A program made the position numbers and the translations under genes. This document shows positions 1-11,816 of a stretch of DNA of 64,000 nt, piece by piece. Each line of letters begins with the position of its first letter. Position 1 is the stretch's first letter. The notes beneath the pieces were generated by a model. The model did not search any database and was not told the origin of the DNA. It saw nothing but the letters and a program-made list of their open reading frames with translations. Where the stretch lies: contig CM060981.1 in the NCBI GenBank assembly GCA_030765065.1, positions 230,151,152 to 230,215,151 on the forward strand, written 5' to 3'. The stretch comes from Deroplatys truncata (lineage: Eukaryota; Arthropoda; Insecta; Mantodea; Mantidae).

Positions 1-27
1 TGATCTATGTTGTTCTTTAATGAGCAG

Positions 28-247
28 TCCTTTGTTCGGATTGCATCTTGTTTGTGGATGACTTCACACTAAGCAAAGTTCCCTCCTCTAATGGCCGAAA
101 GTTCTACATCTCCAGCCCTCGCTCACATCCCTCAACCCGTGGCAGTGTGTCGAATCTTACATCCTTGGGACTAGAAGAAAAGCAGAGAACAAGAGATCGT
201 CTCCGACGATTGATGAAGGACTTGGTAGTGGGCGAGACTAAGCCTAA
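28..247 (+). CDS. WDR11: WDR11 internal exon 1 of 11 in window
   Basis: The frame reads through SDCILFVDDFTLSKVPSS, which matches the end of a WD blade and the linker with KFYISSP in WDR11. I placed the acceptor at the CAG ending at base 27, because the frame upstream meets TGA at 21-23 and homology starts just after. The donor is CCTAA|GTAAGT, so the exon ends with two bases of a split AAG codon completed by the next exon. The 3' half is a charged, low-conservation linker (RTRDRLRRLMKDLVV). The polypyrimidine tract before the acceptor is weak, so the 5' boundary is the least certain exon edge here. Confidence 0.85.
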
Positions 248-519
248 GTAAGTTGTATCACAATCTGCTGGCTGAGCATGTAAAGAATGCAGTAAGCGAT
301 TTTTGCAACTGTAAGCTGTAGATAGCTAATTTTGAATTTTAAAAGTGAATCAGTGATTTGAAAATAGAAAAAAATTCAAGCTTTTGTTTTGAGAAAACAA
401 AACAGAAATGTTAATAAATACCAAAGGTATAATAAACTTAGAGAATTAGTCTTTATTAATGGCTTGTGAAGTTCAGTGACCTTTAAATATTCATTCTTGT
501 AATTTACAGAAACCTTTTT
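248..519. other. WDR11 intron 1 start, no feature
   Basis: AT-rich intron sequence after the GTAAGT donor. I see no coding frame, repeat or regulatory site. Confidence 0.6.
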
Positions 520-1384
520 ACTGTCTGTGCCACCTACCTATAGTAGGTAAGAGGAAGTATTGTATTCCACCCAAAAATTTGATGTCCAGAGTTTACTGGA
601 AATATGTGTTTTAGGGTCCCCATAATAAAAACATTTTTAAAAAAAGGTCTCTGTGTGTGCATGCATAACTCAAAAGCAATCTTCCAGGGATGCAACACAG
701 ATTTTCAAAATATCCCCCACCCCAAACTATCCTTTACATGGAAAATTTTTCGAAAGTTTTAATTTTCTCAAAATAGGTTAATGATATTGATTAAAATACC
801 GTGTGTTTAACATATTTACATGACAATTGAAATCTATATCTTGAATTTTCTAGGAATAGCCTTTGATGTCCTCTTCATTCTAGGAATTTTTTATAAGATG
901 TAAACTGTAAGAAATAGACAAAAACTTTCTACACAAAAAATGTAGATCTCGTTACATCACAGTTAAATCAAATAAACTTTTTGTGACAACCATTGGTGTG
1001 AGATGTTTTATTGTTGGCTTGGATTGTCAAACACTTGATACTTTTATAGCTGCAAAATTGCTAGTCACCTTTTTTTGTGGTCATGCAAAGAGAATGTAAT
1101 TTCAAAGCCATCACATAGCAACCCACTTTTAAAAGATTTTACTCTGCTTAAGCATACAGTATTCCCTTCTTCTCCTTTTACCTACAAGAAAATGTGCAAT
1201 GAAACCATATCTGCAAATGTTTATCTTGATTAAAATTAAGTAGATAGAAGATTAAAGCTTTGGCCGAAGTGCGTCCGGAGCAGTGATGGAAATGTGTGTT
1301 GAACAAGACAAGAATAAGCCTTTTAAGAATAGTTTTTATAGAATGCTAGAGAAAGTCAAGTGAATGTAATGCTACAGAGTTTTA
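520..1384 (+). mobile_element. Helentron/HINE-like non-autonomous element, copy a
   Basis: This is an 865-bp member of an interspersed family with eight copies in the window. It starts after a T-run with CTGTCTGTGCCACCTACC and a near-palindrome (CCTAC-CTATA-GTAGG). It shares the internal blocks GTATTGTATTCCACCCAAAA, ACATGGAA and TAGACAAAA, and the end AGAGAAAGTCAAGTGAATG. It contains no coding frame. This copy is more diverged than copies c, d and e: the 3' stem-loop is degraded. The rolling-circle assignment is inferred from the architecture of the better copies. Confidence 0.6.
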
Positions 1385-1902
1385 TATCTAGGATTTATTT
1401 TCTTTGTGATTATGAAATACGATATGGGTGGTAACATAACTTTGCCTTTATTATTGCACTTTTGGTGTTATTAAGATAATGGTATGATGCATTTTGTGTA
1501 AGATTGACTAACATGTCTTCCTACACACAGGTTAGAAATACTGGCACCCCATTATTAGCATCTGCTTAAAAATGTTTACTTCAGCTGTTGTTGACCGTAC
1601 CAGAATTTTATGGTAGAAGTTCTGATGGTATACATCTTTTTACTGCTGGATTAGGAGATTGGCTGTACCATATAGTTTTGAGAAGTCAAATCTGTGCTCA
1701 CATTCTCTTTAGCCAGTTGTTGAATAATGTAATCAATATATGCATATCAGGTAACCAAAGTGCTCTCAATTCCTGATTAAATGCTTATACCCTGAACTAG
1801 TCAACCCAGCTCTCAATGAATGAAATCTGGTTGGGATGAAAAATAGCTATATTTGCCTTCTTGCAGCTAAGCTACCATAAGCATTACCATGACAGTATAC
1901 AA
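1385..1902. other. Unassigned intron sequence
   Basis: AT-rich, no coding frame that I recognise; the short ORF near 1588-1776 has no recognisable motif. Nothing else seen. Confidence 0.5.
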
Positions 1903-2650
1903 ACCGTATTTACTCACACAATTTCCGCCCTCACGTAATTTACCTCTATGATATTAGAAGCTTTTCAGACAAAAGTAATTTTCATTGTAAATTTGAACAT
2001 CCCTTGACCTTCAGAAGCTTCATTTGTTAGAATTTCCAGAAGCACCAAACCTCCTGTATAGGTACCTGACGTACCACATATCTGACCTTTAAGCAGTGAT
2101 TAGAGTACACAAGTTTCACATAGTAATAGTAATTGTAGTTAGTTATTGTTAGTCTCCTTATGTATACATAAGCAACTATCATATTTCAAAATGGTTTTAA
2201 ACTCTTGGCAGCAGTTCAGTCTTTCCCTGTCCTGAAAGCATTAAGCACTTATACATAGTGTGCAATGGGAAGAACGAACAATACTTACACTGCAAAATTT
2301 AAGCTTCAAGTAGTTAATTTTGCAGAGGAAAATGAAGTGAAGCATGCAGGAAGAAGTTTCGCATGGAACCAAAATTAATTCATTACTGGAGGGATCAGAC
2401 AGAAAAATTGAAAAATGCCAAATCGACTTGTCAATCATTTCATGGTCCAAAACATGGCAAATATCCTGACATTGACCAAAGAAGTGTTAGATTATGTTGT
2501 GGAACTAAGAAATGATGGCATTGCAATAACATACAAAATGTTACAGTTGAAAGCAAGGGAAGCAGCAAAAAATGTGTGTGTGGTGGGTTATCCAATTTAT
2601 GTGTAGGAAGGGATTTACAGTACAGAATAAACAGGTGTGTGTGTGTGCGC

Positions 2651-2703
<53 letters not shown>

Positions 2704-3039
2704 GTTAATGCACATCCCATTCATCATATTTAGCATTGCACCATGTTTCGGTGTTGCAGGGGTGAACCCAAGATCATGCTACTGACATGGTTGCGTAGTA
2801 AACAGCAGCATGACACCCTGGAAATATCGCAAAATTGCAGCAACTATTGTATTTCTGTGTATAATTCTTTTTAAAAATAAATTTCCATTGCATTTTTAGG
2901 GTACCTACCTATTTGATTTATTTATCACAATTTACTTTTGTTTTAATTATTGCATAATTTCCCCCCCCCCCTCCCCTCAATTTTTTGCCTTAAAGTTTTG
3001 AAAACAAAAAGGGAGGAAAATTATATGGATAAATACGGT
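1903..3039 (+). mobile_element. pogo/CENP-B-type DNA transposon relic
   Basis: Imperfect terminal inverted repeats: left ACCGTATTTACTCACACA, right (reversed) ACCGTATTTATCCATATA. Both continue into a CCGCCC/CCTCCC box. From about 2262, + strand frames read GRTNNTYTAKFKLQVVNFAE, then a stop-broken stretch with LDYVVELRNDGIAITYKM. Together these match the N-terminal helix-turn-helix region of pogo-like transposases. The catalytic DDE domain is absent, so this is an internally deleted, dead copy. A microsatellite sits inside it. Confidence 0.6.
2634..2701. repeat. Compound microsatellite (GT)n(GC)n(GA)n
   Basis: A GT run followed by GCGC and about 26 GA units, inside the pogo-like relic. It generates spurious ORFs on both strands. 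Confidence 0.95.
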
Positions 3040-4055
3040 ACACTCAAATGGAGCATAAACTCAATCATGACATCCAAGAGGACATGACATATCAGATCAC
3101 ATTCACATGAAAGAATACCATCTTTCTGGAAAGTATTTCTGTATATTGAATTTTCATGACATTGTTTTTGCAATAAAAATCCCACAATAGTATGTCTTTT
3201 CTTTCCTTTTTTTTTTAATCCACTTCAAAAATTTAACACAACAGTCTTCATGGATGGTGTAATTTGAATAACCTATGACGTTTCTGGCAACATCAACAAA
3301 GAGGACAGTTGCACTAAATAACAACTTGACATTCAAAACAGCTTTCTTTTGCAAAAATTCATAAGTAGTCCATGTTTAAAAATAAAATGTTATTGGGGAA
3401 TTTGTAACATTGAACTCAATTTATATCAGCTCCATGGATATTGTAATGTGACCTCCAATTTGATGCAAGAGACATGAATTTCTGCTAATGCAGCTGGTGG
3501 TGTTGCTTAATGCTCTTCACTGCCATAAAGCTGCACCTGCAGTTCTAGCAGCACTTCTCCAGAAGTGGAATTGAAAAACAGTGTGTCCATATCCCCATAT
3601 GTCATCTTGTGATTTTGATTGTTTGTAAAATGGAGGTGTTGCAAGGTTGAAGTCTTCATCAATACATGATGTTGTGACTGTCCAGTTTCCTCCCAATCAC
3701 TCTTCTCTTTTCCAGTTGCTCACTGATGTGTCAAACACAGGACTCCTCTCTCTTTCCCTCCCTCCATTGCTCACTGGTGCATGCCATGCAGAATTCACAG
3801 AGTAAGCAGTACACAATACTGTATTTGCTGCCATGGTGAAATAGGCTCCTCTTTATACTCACAGGAGGTTATGAAAAGTTTATACACCACCAAGGTAAAG
3901 TAAGGTCTTAAAGTCTCGCTATGTTTCCTTAGACAGGAGTGCCCCCCCTTGCTCTCTCTCCAACCAATCATGTGCCTGCTAGTGCTGAAGAACATGCCTG
4001 CTATTCATGGTGCAGCAGCCAGGCTCCATCACAATATCTTAACTACCATTGGTCA
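3040..4055. other. Unassigned intron sequence
   Basis: No recognisable coding frame. Two C/T-rich patches near 3745-3775 and 3940-3965 look like imperfect copies of each other (CTCTCTC...CCTCC followed by ATGCC/ATGTGCC). Nothing else supported. Confidence 0.4.
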
Positions 4056-4847
4056 GTCATTACTAGGGCCCGGATTATTAGGTGGAATAAACCTTGATTT
4101 TAGATTTCCTATATGCTTAAAATAGTTTTCTCTCTCTTTTGCTTTGTGGATCAATACAGGTATCAATAATTTTCTTTTTTTGGTACTTATTTGTAAGATT
4201 TATTTTTCGGCATTGCATTAAATATACACATTCCGAAATTTTCTGGCATAAATGATTTCCTATTATCAAGTAACTCATTTTTGTATGAAGAAAGGGTTCT
4301 TTCAACAGAACATGATGTCATTGGAACATAGATGCCAGTGCAGCAGGTTCTAGGAGTAGTTTTCCTCTATGCTTTTCTCCCTATAATACTGAATTGATGA
4401 TTTTTATATCTACAAAATCAGGATTTCGTTGAAGAATCTCCTACAACTTCGAAGAACATGCAACTCCCACTGGTCCAGGTATTTCTTTACCGGAAACATT
4501 GCCAATGATATCTAGAGCATCTTTCATTGGCAAAGTTGTACTTTACAACCGGAGAATAGCATCTGGTATAAAACAAAAATGTGTCTTAATATATGTAAGG
4601 GAAGTGGCAAGAGTGGGGCACTTGAGTAATTTCTTAGCCTTGGTAATGCAGGAAGCTTCTGTTTCATCCAATTCATTGATGCCATTTTTAATGTCTTTTA
4701 ACTGCTCAGCATAGTAAATGGCTGCAGACAGCCAAGTTCCCCAGTGAGTAAGTTTCGGCTCAGGTGGAAGAGGGGTTGCCGGTACTTTCTCTTTGAACAA
4801 CTGTATGTGTGTTGCAGCTTATAAGAAAACCTTCTTGACTAAAGATA

Positions 4848-6145
4848 AAGGATCTTTCAACAAGAGTGTCCTATCTTTATCACATGATAGCTGCCGTTGT
4901 TATTGAGTTACAGCAGTAATTTTTTTCATGTGGTTACAGTTGTTATTGACAAATAGCCATGGAACGTTACAGCATTCAGCAACACGTAGAAATTGTGAAA
5001 ATTTATTATTAAAATGGATCATCTGTTCGCCAAATCTTCCGTGTATTGCGTGAAGTTTACGGTGTGCATAATCGTCCCTGCGAGAGAACGATTCAGCGTT
5101 TGATCAATAAATTTGAAAGAAGTGGTTCTGTCAGTGATCACAGAATGCCTGTAATTGACATAAGCGCTCCAACGAAAACATAGGCGCCATTTGTGAGAGT
5201 GTATGCGAGAACGGAAACAAATCAGTTGCTCGTCGAGCACAAGAATTGAGGCTTTCGCCGACCACAACTTGGCGAATTCTGCATCTGGACTTGAAGTTTC
5301 GCACTTACAAAATGGTATTAACTCAAGAACTAAAGCCCAATGGCCATAGGTTGCGCCATGCATTCGCTGACTGGGCTATGGAGCAATTGTAAGCTGACCG
5401 GGATTTTTTCGAAAAATCATCTTTAGCGACGAAGCCCACTTTTGGGTGCATGGTTGTGTTAACAGACAAAATTGCCGCTATTGGAGTAATCACAGTCCAA
5501 TGCAGATTCAAAAATGACCACTTCATCCCCAAAAGGTTACTGTGTGGTGTGGATTTTGGTATGGTGGAATCATTGGTCCATATTTTTTCCTTAATGAAGA
5601 TGGAGAAGCTGTAACTGTCAATGGAGAAAGATACTGGGCTCTTATAAGGGACTATTTTTGGCCTCAATTGGATGATATGGATCTCAGAAACATCTGGTTC
5701 CAGCAAGATAGTGCCACATGTCATACTGCTCTTGAAACAATTAATCTTTTAAAGGAGAAGTTCATAGGTTTCATCATTTCCTGTGGTGGTGATGTTAACT
5801 GGCCCCCCAAGGTCATGTGATTTAACGCCATTGGATTACTTCTTCTGGGGTTATGTTAAATCTCGAGTTTATGTCAACAAGCCAGAAATAGTAAATGATC
5901 TTATGAATAACATCACACGTGCTATTCGTGAAGTTGGGCCTAATTTACGTTCTTCTGTCATTGAAAATTGGGTCAACCGTATATGCGCAACCCAACGAAG
6001 TCGCAGCGGTCACTTAACTGATGTTCTCTTCCACACGTAATGACATTAATTATGTTCCAAAATAAAAAAAGAAATAAACCTCTATCATTTATAGAACATG
6101 TTTTATTTAAGTTCAAAGATAGGACATTCTTGTTGAAAGACCCTA
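4848..6145 (+). mobile_element. Tc1/mariner element, 1.3 kb, inside the hAT element
   Basis: Terminal inverted repeats of about 28 bp (GGATCTTTCAACAAGAGTGT left; GGGTCTTTCAACAAGAATGT right, reversed) are flanked by TA at 4846-4847 and 6146-6147. It is a close sister of the copy at 21001-23555. Its insertion into the hAT element dates it later than that element. Confidence 0.9.
4959..6040 (+). pseudogene. Tc1/mariner-superfamily transposase, frameshifted
   Basis: The likely start is ATG at 4959 (MERYSIQQHVEIVKIYY), an N-terminal helix-turn-helix of the type annotated as DUF4817 in insect transposases. RPCERTIQRLINKFERSGSV follows. The catalytic core shows GIIGPYFFLNEDGEA, WFQQDSATCHTALETI (second Asp) and CDLTPLDYFFWGYVKSR (third acidic residue). 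At least three frameshifts/stops interrupt it, for example near 5200-5400 and between 5780 and 5830 at DVN.WPP. The normal length for the family is about 350 residues. Confidence 0.8.
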
Positions 6146-7406
6146 TATTAGGCTGTTCACGCCATCAAAGTGTTTTCTCCTCTACAAGGCTGTGCAGGCC
6201 ATGGGCTAAGCATGTAACATGGTCAGGTGGAAGGACTGTAGAACCCCCCCTCGCCCCTGGCCTTCAACATGTGGGCACCACTGCCTGTCACTTACAAAAG
6301 GAACATACTATCATGATTCTCTGCTAGCCACAATATCCTAAAGCATCCCTCACTGCACAAGCTATTGTGCTGTTGTTACTTTTTTCTATTTCTTTACAAA
6401 GAATTAGATGAGTATCTGGTTCATTTGGGTCCAGCTTACCTACTAACACATTCACAATAAAGCAGCTACAACTGTCAGATGTTTCATCGACAGAACACCA
6501 GATATAGTGGTTGCCTATATCTTTTCTTATTTCATCTAGTGTCTTCTAGTGAGCAGGAACTAAATAATTCTTCCTTAAAGTGGATTCATTAGGTATATTG
6601 CTGCCACTGATGTCTTCTAAAAATGTTTTCAAGGTTGGGTTGGTTACCACATTCTATGGGATATTAGCAGACACCAATGCCTGGCACAGGCAAAAGTTAA
6701 AGTTATCTTCAGGATTGCGAACTGTGGAAGAAATAAGCATTTGCTTACTGTTGCTGCTGAACTTATTTTCCTAGCCATATTTGCAGTGTACGCAGCTGCA
6801 GATTTATGCTGCTCACATTTAACCTGAAATAAAAATTCAAATTTTAAGTACACTTCAGTAAGCTGCTAGGGTATTTCAGTACAGTTTTTACTTTGGGAAA
6901 CTTACTTGCTTGGAGCATTCCTGACAGAAGACTACTCGACCATCCCTAGTGAAGTGTGGATCTGCAGCAATTCATTTTCTCAATAAATGTAATTAAGCAT
7001 TGTTTCACTATACAACAATTACGTTAGATAAGTATTGCAATAATCAATCACCACACTTTTTGCCTGTGGCACTCTCAGTAAACGATTGGAGGTAATCCTG
7101 TTATGCAGGTTACGCTCCTCCATCTTTCTATTAGTTGTGTCACATGTGCTACGTATAATAGTAGTACTTACTGGCTATAAGTGGTGGAAATAATTTTATA
7201 ATGAGTTTCAATTGGAAAATAACATTCATTTTGAAAAAGGGAAAACAGCTATTTAGGTGTCAACCCCTCATTTAGGTTTTTTTTAGGTACAATGAAATTC
7301 ACATGTTCTGGTCCAGGAAGTGTGAAATGAATATCTTGAAATTTGTTAATTAAATAGCTAGGAAAAATATAGGCTAAAACCTAAAAATCCGGGCTCTAGT
7401 CATTAC

Positions 7407-8595
7407 ATTCTCTTTATGGGAAAGTGATGCTGCTGGCAAAGTATGTAACATGCACAGAGAATATGTATAGAGTCTTACAGGAAAATGGGAAGGTAATCCT
7501 CAAAATTGCCTTTAATATTAATTTTTGATCAGTAATTATGATAAGGCCCATGTATAAACAGGTATGCATTATCTGACTTTATATCAAATATACAAAATAA
7601 ATAATGCAATAGTTTTCACAAGTAGAACATTGTGCCTAAAGCTGAAAGTTATATATTCTGCATATAATTCCAACTATAGTTGTACACTGTCACCTTCTTA
7701 ATTTATTTTTATTACCTAGCTGAAGTAGTGTGCATGTCAGAAATTGAAACATTTTAAGTCCAAAGTGATATCTATAGTCATAGTTTATTATTGAGGGTTG
7801 TTTTGAGCAGTCACCTTCTGCACAGCAAGTGGAAGAAACTTGAGAATAACAGAAATTACATAATGCCAGAGAGAGCGATAGGATAGCACACTGATGAGTG
7901 GTTCTATATCTGAAAACAAGGCCAAATATCCAAAAGCGACTGTATATATCACTCTGGGTCAAAGTGTTTCAATTTTTGAAAAGTAAATCAACTCAGCCAG
8001 CTATCCATGTAACTTAAGTGAAATTCTAATTTTAAATGAGTTGAATGCTGCTTGTTGGATGCGCTTTGGTGTAGATGTTGCTGTCAGCTTGATAAAGCAA
8101 AACTAACAAAGATAATCCAAAAACCAGTAGAATTGATTATGATATGAGAAAAACTCCTGATAAAGAAGAACAGAAATCACTTAATGAATTTCAGTTTCCC
8201 ATTCATATAAAGATCTTATTTTCAAATTCATCAAGCCACACAGCGACATATACACTAAGGACAGGAAACACATCAGTGGCTTACAAAGCATGTTTGAGGT
8301 AAATGCCAAATAAAGGTTTTTGGGTAAGTGATCCACTGAGTTAACACTAGTTTAGCAATAGTCTATATTCAAGTCATTGGCGGCAGGGATTGCGTGCCTG
8401 AAACAAAAGTATGAAATTAATGCGACTATCCTTGTGAAATAAATACTTTCAGTTTCTAGGAATTGTATTTAAGTAACATTTCTAATGTTAGCTGAGCACT
8501 AGATAAAAAATAACCAGAAATGGATAAATGTAAATAAAATTAAATACAATAAGTTTATCCACTTTTGTACAGCTTTTTAATGTCTCCCTTAACAA
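7407..8595. other. Unassigned intron sequence
   Basis: AT-rich sequence with no recognisable coding frame or terminal repeats. Confidence 0.5.
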
Positions 8596-8599
8596 ACAT

Positions 8600-8800
8600 A
8601 CCACGTGAGTCTTCTCAACCTGCGGATTGGTAACTAGGCAACACTGCATTTTATAGACGATGCAAATGCAGGTGCTGACACTACATTCACCAGCTCGCCG
8701 ATGAGGGTTACGGTGGTGCTCGTTAATGTACTCTAGTAGCACAGTGGTTAACATGCTGGAAAGTCATACTTAAAGTTGGAAGTTCAAATTACGCCTGTGA
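8600..8800 (+). repeat. SINE-like element with tRNA-like 3' part, copy 1
   Basis: It shares a head (GTGAGTCTTCTCAACCTGCG) with the minus-strand copy at 10386-10612. At its 3' end it has a tRNA-like block with an A-box-like TAGCACAGTGGTTAACATGC and a B-box-like AGTTCAAATTACGCC. Finding the tRNA-like part at the 3' rather than the 5' end is unusual for a SINE, so the family could be composite. Confidence 0.45.
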
Positions 8801-8899
8801 ATAAATGAGTTTTTTATTCATGTTTCAAGAATGTTCTAGCAAATCATGATTTCTTTCCAAATGCACTAGAAAGTGGATTTGCCTACAAATACAAAGTTC

Positions 8900-9960
8900 C
8901 AGCTGTTCGGCTCACTGTGGAAGAATATTTTCGAATAGAGAATATCTGGACATGCTGTTAGTATATGGGGAAGCGCAACAGAGTGCAATGGAGGGACGTC
9001 ATCTATACCAACAGAGGTTTTCGCAGGGAATACTTCTTTCAGATCACATGTTTTAGCGAGATGCAAACCGCCTTCTTGAATCAGGAATGGTGCACAGAGA
9101 TCACCTGTCTGTGACCAAGTAACAAGGATTGTGTGGCTGACATTCAGCATCCGCATTGTAGTACGAGGACATTTACAGGCATTTCAATATTAGCCAATCT
9201 TCAGTGTAGAGAATACTACTACATGCAAAGTATCACCCTTATCGTCTTCAACTACACCAGAAGCTACTGCAGCCGGACCATGGACGGAGAGTGGCATTCG
9301 CTAGGTGGATCATACAACAAACTGAACAAGATACACATTTTTTGACAACTGAGTTATTTACAGATGAAGCAGGGTTACACAGCACAGGCCATGTAAATTG
9401 TCACAACATGCATTACTGGAGCACTGTAAACCCACATTGGATGCGAGAGGTGGCCTTACAAGTCCGATGGGGTTTCAACATTTGGGCTAGTATATTCGGT
9501 GATCATCTAATAGGCCCATATTTTTATGATGGCCTACTCACTGGGAATTGTTATCTCCACTTCCTACAATACCAGTTGTCTACTCTACTGGATGAAGTGC
9601 TGTTGCAGAACCAACTAACTATGTGATACCAACATGACGGAATGCCAACTCATTCGGCCCATCATGTAATGGCTTATCTCGATGCCAACTACCCTGAGCA
9701 ATGGATCGGACAGCATGGATCAATAGGGTGGCCAGCATGCTCACCAGATCTAACCCCATTAGATTTCTTCTTATAGGGTTATCTTAAAGAGATCGTGTGC
9801 CAGGAGTGGCCAGTGACCCCTCAACAGCTCAGAGAATACATCATCTTAGCTTGCCATGATGTCACACCGGCCATGTTGCAGCGAGTTAGGCTGGCGATGA
9901 TAGTTAGATGAGATCTTGCAACTGCCAGCATGGTGGCCAGTTCAAACACCTATTACAACC
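8900..9960 (+). pseudogene. Degraded Tc1/mariner-type transposase
   Basis: The frames read LTVEEYFRIENIWTCC, then (after breaks) FTDEAGLHSTGHVNCHNMHY, WSTVNPHWM, NIWASIFGDHLIGPYFYDGL, YQHDGMPTHSAHHVMAYLDA and SPDLTPLDFFL. This order (TDEA first Asp, QHDG second Asp, SPDLTPLDF third) is the catalytic core of the DUF4817-type transposases common in ants and termites. At least five stops or frameshifts make it dead, including TGA at 9624 and TAG after LDFFL. Terminal repeats were not found. Confidence 0.75.
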
Positions 9961-10385
9961 ACATGGAGGAAGCGGGTAAATTGTAAAGGTTTATCTGTGT
10001 GATGGTCCGGCATTGTCAGTGTCATGGTTAAATGCACTACTTTGGGAACCAGAGAGGTTCACAGTGATCATAATATGGGCTTGTAAATGTTATCTGGTTT
10101 GTATGTATGTACTGCATTTTGTAAACTCTCAGAACAATTTATTGGCTTTCTTTTGTATGAAAGAATATCTTTAAATAGTAAAATAATATTTAATGATGCC
10201 TTATGTTTGTAAGTTATAATTGCAATGTTATATGTATTTATTTATAATCCTCATTAAAACATATTCTAACAAGTAGCAATTTGTCTTTTAACGAAATTCA
10301 CATAATTAAACTAATTAAGTGAAACAACACTTCCATGCCAAACTATCAGTGTTCATTAAATTACTAAACATAAAAAGTAACTTCA

Positions 10386-10612
10386 AGTGGCACTATTTGA
10401 ACCTGGGACCTTCACCATTGAAGGCCATCGTGCACACTGTTGCGCTACGAGTGAGAGTCACTGCATGCACAGCAGTGCAAAGCAGTCATTTCGGCCAAAA
10501 TTGATACGATGCGATGCAGTGGACACTGTTTATGACATAGCCTGTACAATGCCAGGACTGCATAACTTCTCAATGCGCAGGCTGAGAAGACTCACCCGGT
10601 ATATTACCTTTT
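10386..10612 (-). repeat. SINE-like element with tRNA-like 3' part, copy 2
   Basis: Read on the minus strand it starts with GTGAGTCTTCTCAGCCTGCG. It ends with a tRNA-like block: A-box-like TAGCGCAACAGTGTGCACGA and B-box GGTTCAAATAGTGCC. The same order is seen in the copy at 8600-8800. It is bounded loosely; no clear target duplication was found. Confidence 0.5.
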
Positions 10613-10765
10613 TATCAAAAGTATTGCTAATAATTGCTTCTCAGTGATTTATTTGTTTAAATGTACAACCTCATTGCATGCTTTGCAATATACAACTTCC
10701 CATTTGTGAAGTTATCAAACCAGTGCATTTCCATTAGTCAGTCTTATCAGTTGACTTCATATGTA

Positions 10766-11449
10766 TGAGGGTAATCCAGGAAGTAACAACTGTTTGGCTT
10801 TATATATTCTGAACAAATATTAAATTAAAACAAAGCTTACAAAATTGAGCTTACTTTATTTTTCCACATAATCATTTCCGTTATTTGTCATGTCTTTCCA
10901 CGAGCTTTAGAATTTCTGCATTGTAGGTTGGCTGCCGCAATCCTTAAGCCCAGATGTTTGAACGCAATTTCATCTAAAAAAAGAATGAGAAATGTTTGGG
11001 AAAGAAATCTGTAACTCATCTCAGATTACATCATCTTGCATGATTTTGTTGTTCATTTTTTTCTTCAAATCATGTGTGATAGAACGTCCAGGTTGAGTTT
11101 CGTCATGCATGTTTGTTCGTCCATTGTTGAATATTTCATACTACTTTCTGACATTTCTTTCATTCATTACTGTATCACCGTACAGTTCCTTTAATTGACA
11201 GTAAATTTCTGAAATTTTAAACTTCTAAACATTCAAAAATTTCAATACCTCTCACCTCACAATGAACAGAATTTGTTATCGCACAGTTCAGTTTGAACAA
11301 TCACAGAATGCACAATAATATATTTCAACTGAAACTCTCACAACAGTGAGAAAAGTTGTCAAGGAAACTATTCGATCTTGGATAGGAACTCAACAGCAAT
11401 CTGTGCAGCAGGAATGCAAGAACGGTCATTACTTCCTGGATTACCCTCA
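10766..11449. mobile_element. Mariner-type MITE, 684 bp
   Basis: Terminal inverted repeats TGAGGGTAATCCAGGAAGTA on both sides (right one reversed) are flanked by TA (10764-10765 and 11450-11451). No usable coding frame remains; the short internal phrases near the left end resemble the 3' end of a mariner on the minus strand. It is probably an internally deleted mariner. Confidence 0.8.
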
Positions 11450-11647
11450 TAGGACATCTTCACTCTTGTCCCCACTATCCCGCAAAGCCAGCATCAAAGA
11501 AATCCTGTAGTAAATACAAAAAAATTTCCAGTAGAAATAGTACTAAAGAGGATGTATATTGAAATTTCCCTCACTCCAGATGTTAACATTGGAGAAATAT
11601 AGACAAAAATGTAGTGCAGTTTAAAAGTAGTTATGATTCCATTTCAG

Positions 11648-11816
11648 GCCAGATGACTACATGACAGTGAGTGAATGTTTACAGTTGGAGTATCATCGTT
11701 CATTGCGTCATCATCTCCTTCTGCTTTACGCAAGGGAAGTTCTTGTACTTGATCTGCATATCAATCAAACTGTTGGCATTATTCCTCTGGAGAAAACTGC
11801 ATCACCTTTGCTTCAG
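11648..11816 (+). CDS. WDR11: WDR11 internal exon 2
   Basis: Acceptor TTTCAG before 11648; donor CAG|GTAAGA after 11816. The exon completes the AA|G codon and reads PDDYMTVSECLQLEYH, RHHLLLLYAREVLVLDL and NQTVGIIPLEKTASPLLQ. In WDR11 this is the well-conserved strand pair ending in the 'LLLYPREILILDLEVNQTVG' type motif. It has 56 codons plus one base and ends in phase 0. The whole stretch is too short to appear as a stand-alone ORF and is supported by splice sites plus homology. Confidence 0.92.

Larger units (their letters stand above)
4543..6853 (-). pseudogene. hAT transposase remnant, split by a mariner
   Basis: On the minus strand the N-terminal part lies at 6853-6360 (KCEQHKSAAAYTANMARK, then a region resembling 'ALVSANIPLWKL...FLEKYTG' of hAT-like proteins, broken by stops). 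The more C-terminal part lies at 4800-4543 (PLPPEPKLTHWGTWLSAAIY, then YAEQLKDIKNGINELDE). The block 'LTRWGTWLxAAIYY' is typical of a hAT-like transposase group common in aphids and other insects. Multiple stops and the mariner insertion make it non-functional. I could not trace the terminal dimerisation domain. Confidence 0.65.
4064..7398 (-). mobile_element. hAT-superfamily transposon with 8-bp target duplication
   Basis: Terminal inverted repeats TAGGGCCCGGATTATTAGGT (left) and TAGAGCCCGGATTTTTAGGT (right, reversed) are flanked on both sides by exactly GTCATTAC (4056-4063 and 7399-7406). An 8-bp duplication with a TAGGGCCCGG-type end is the hAT signature. The body carries minus-strand transposase remnants and was later split by the mariner at 4848-6145. 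Without the mariner the element would be about 2.0 kb. Confidence 0.85.

Noticed and set aside
2440-2785. Ser/Leu- and Arg/Glu-repeat frames
   Set aside because: Produced by the GA/GT microsatellite.
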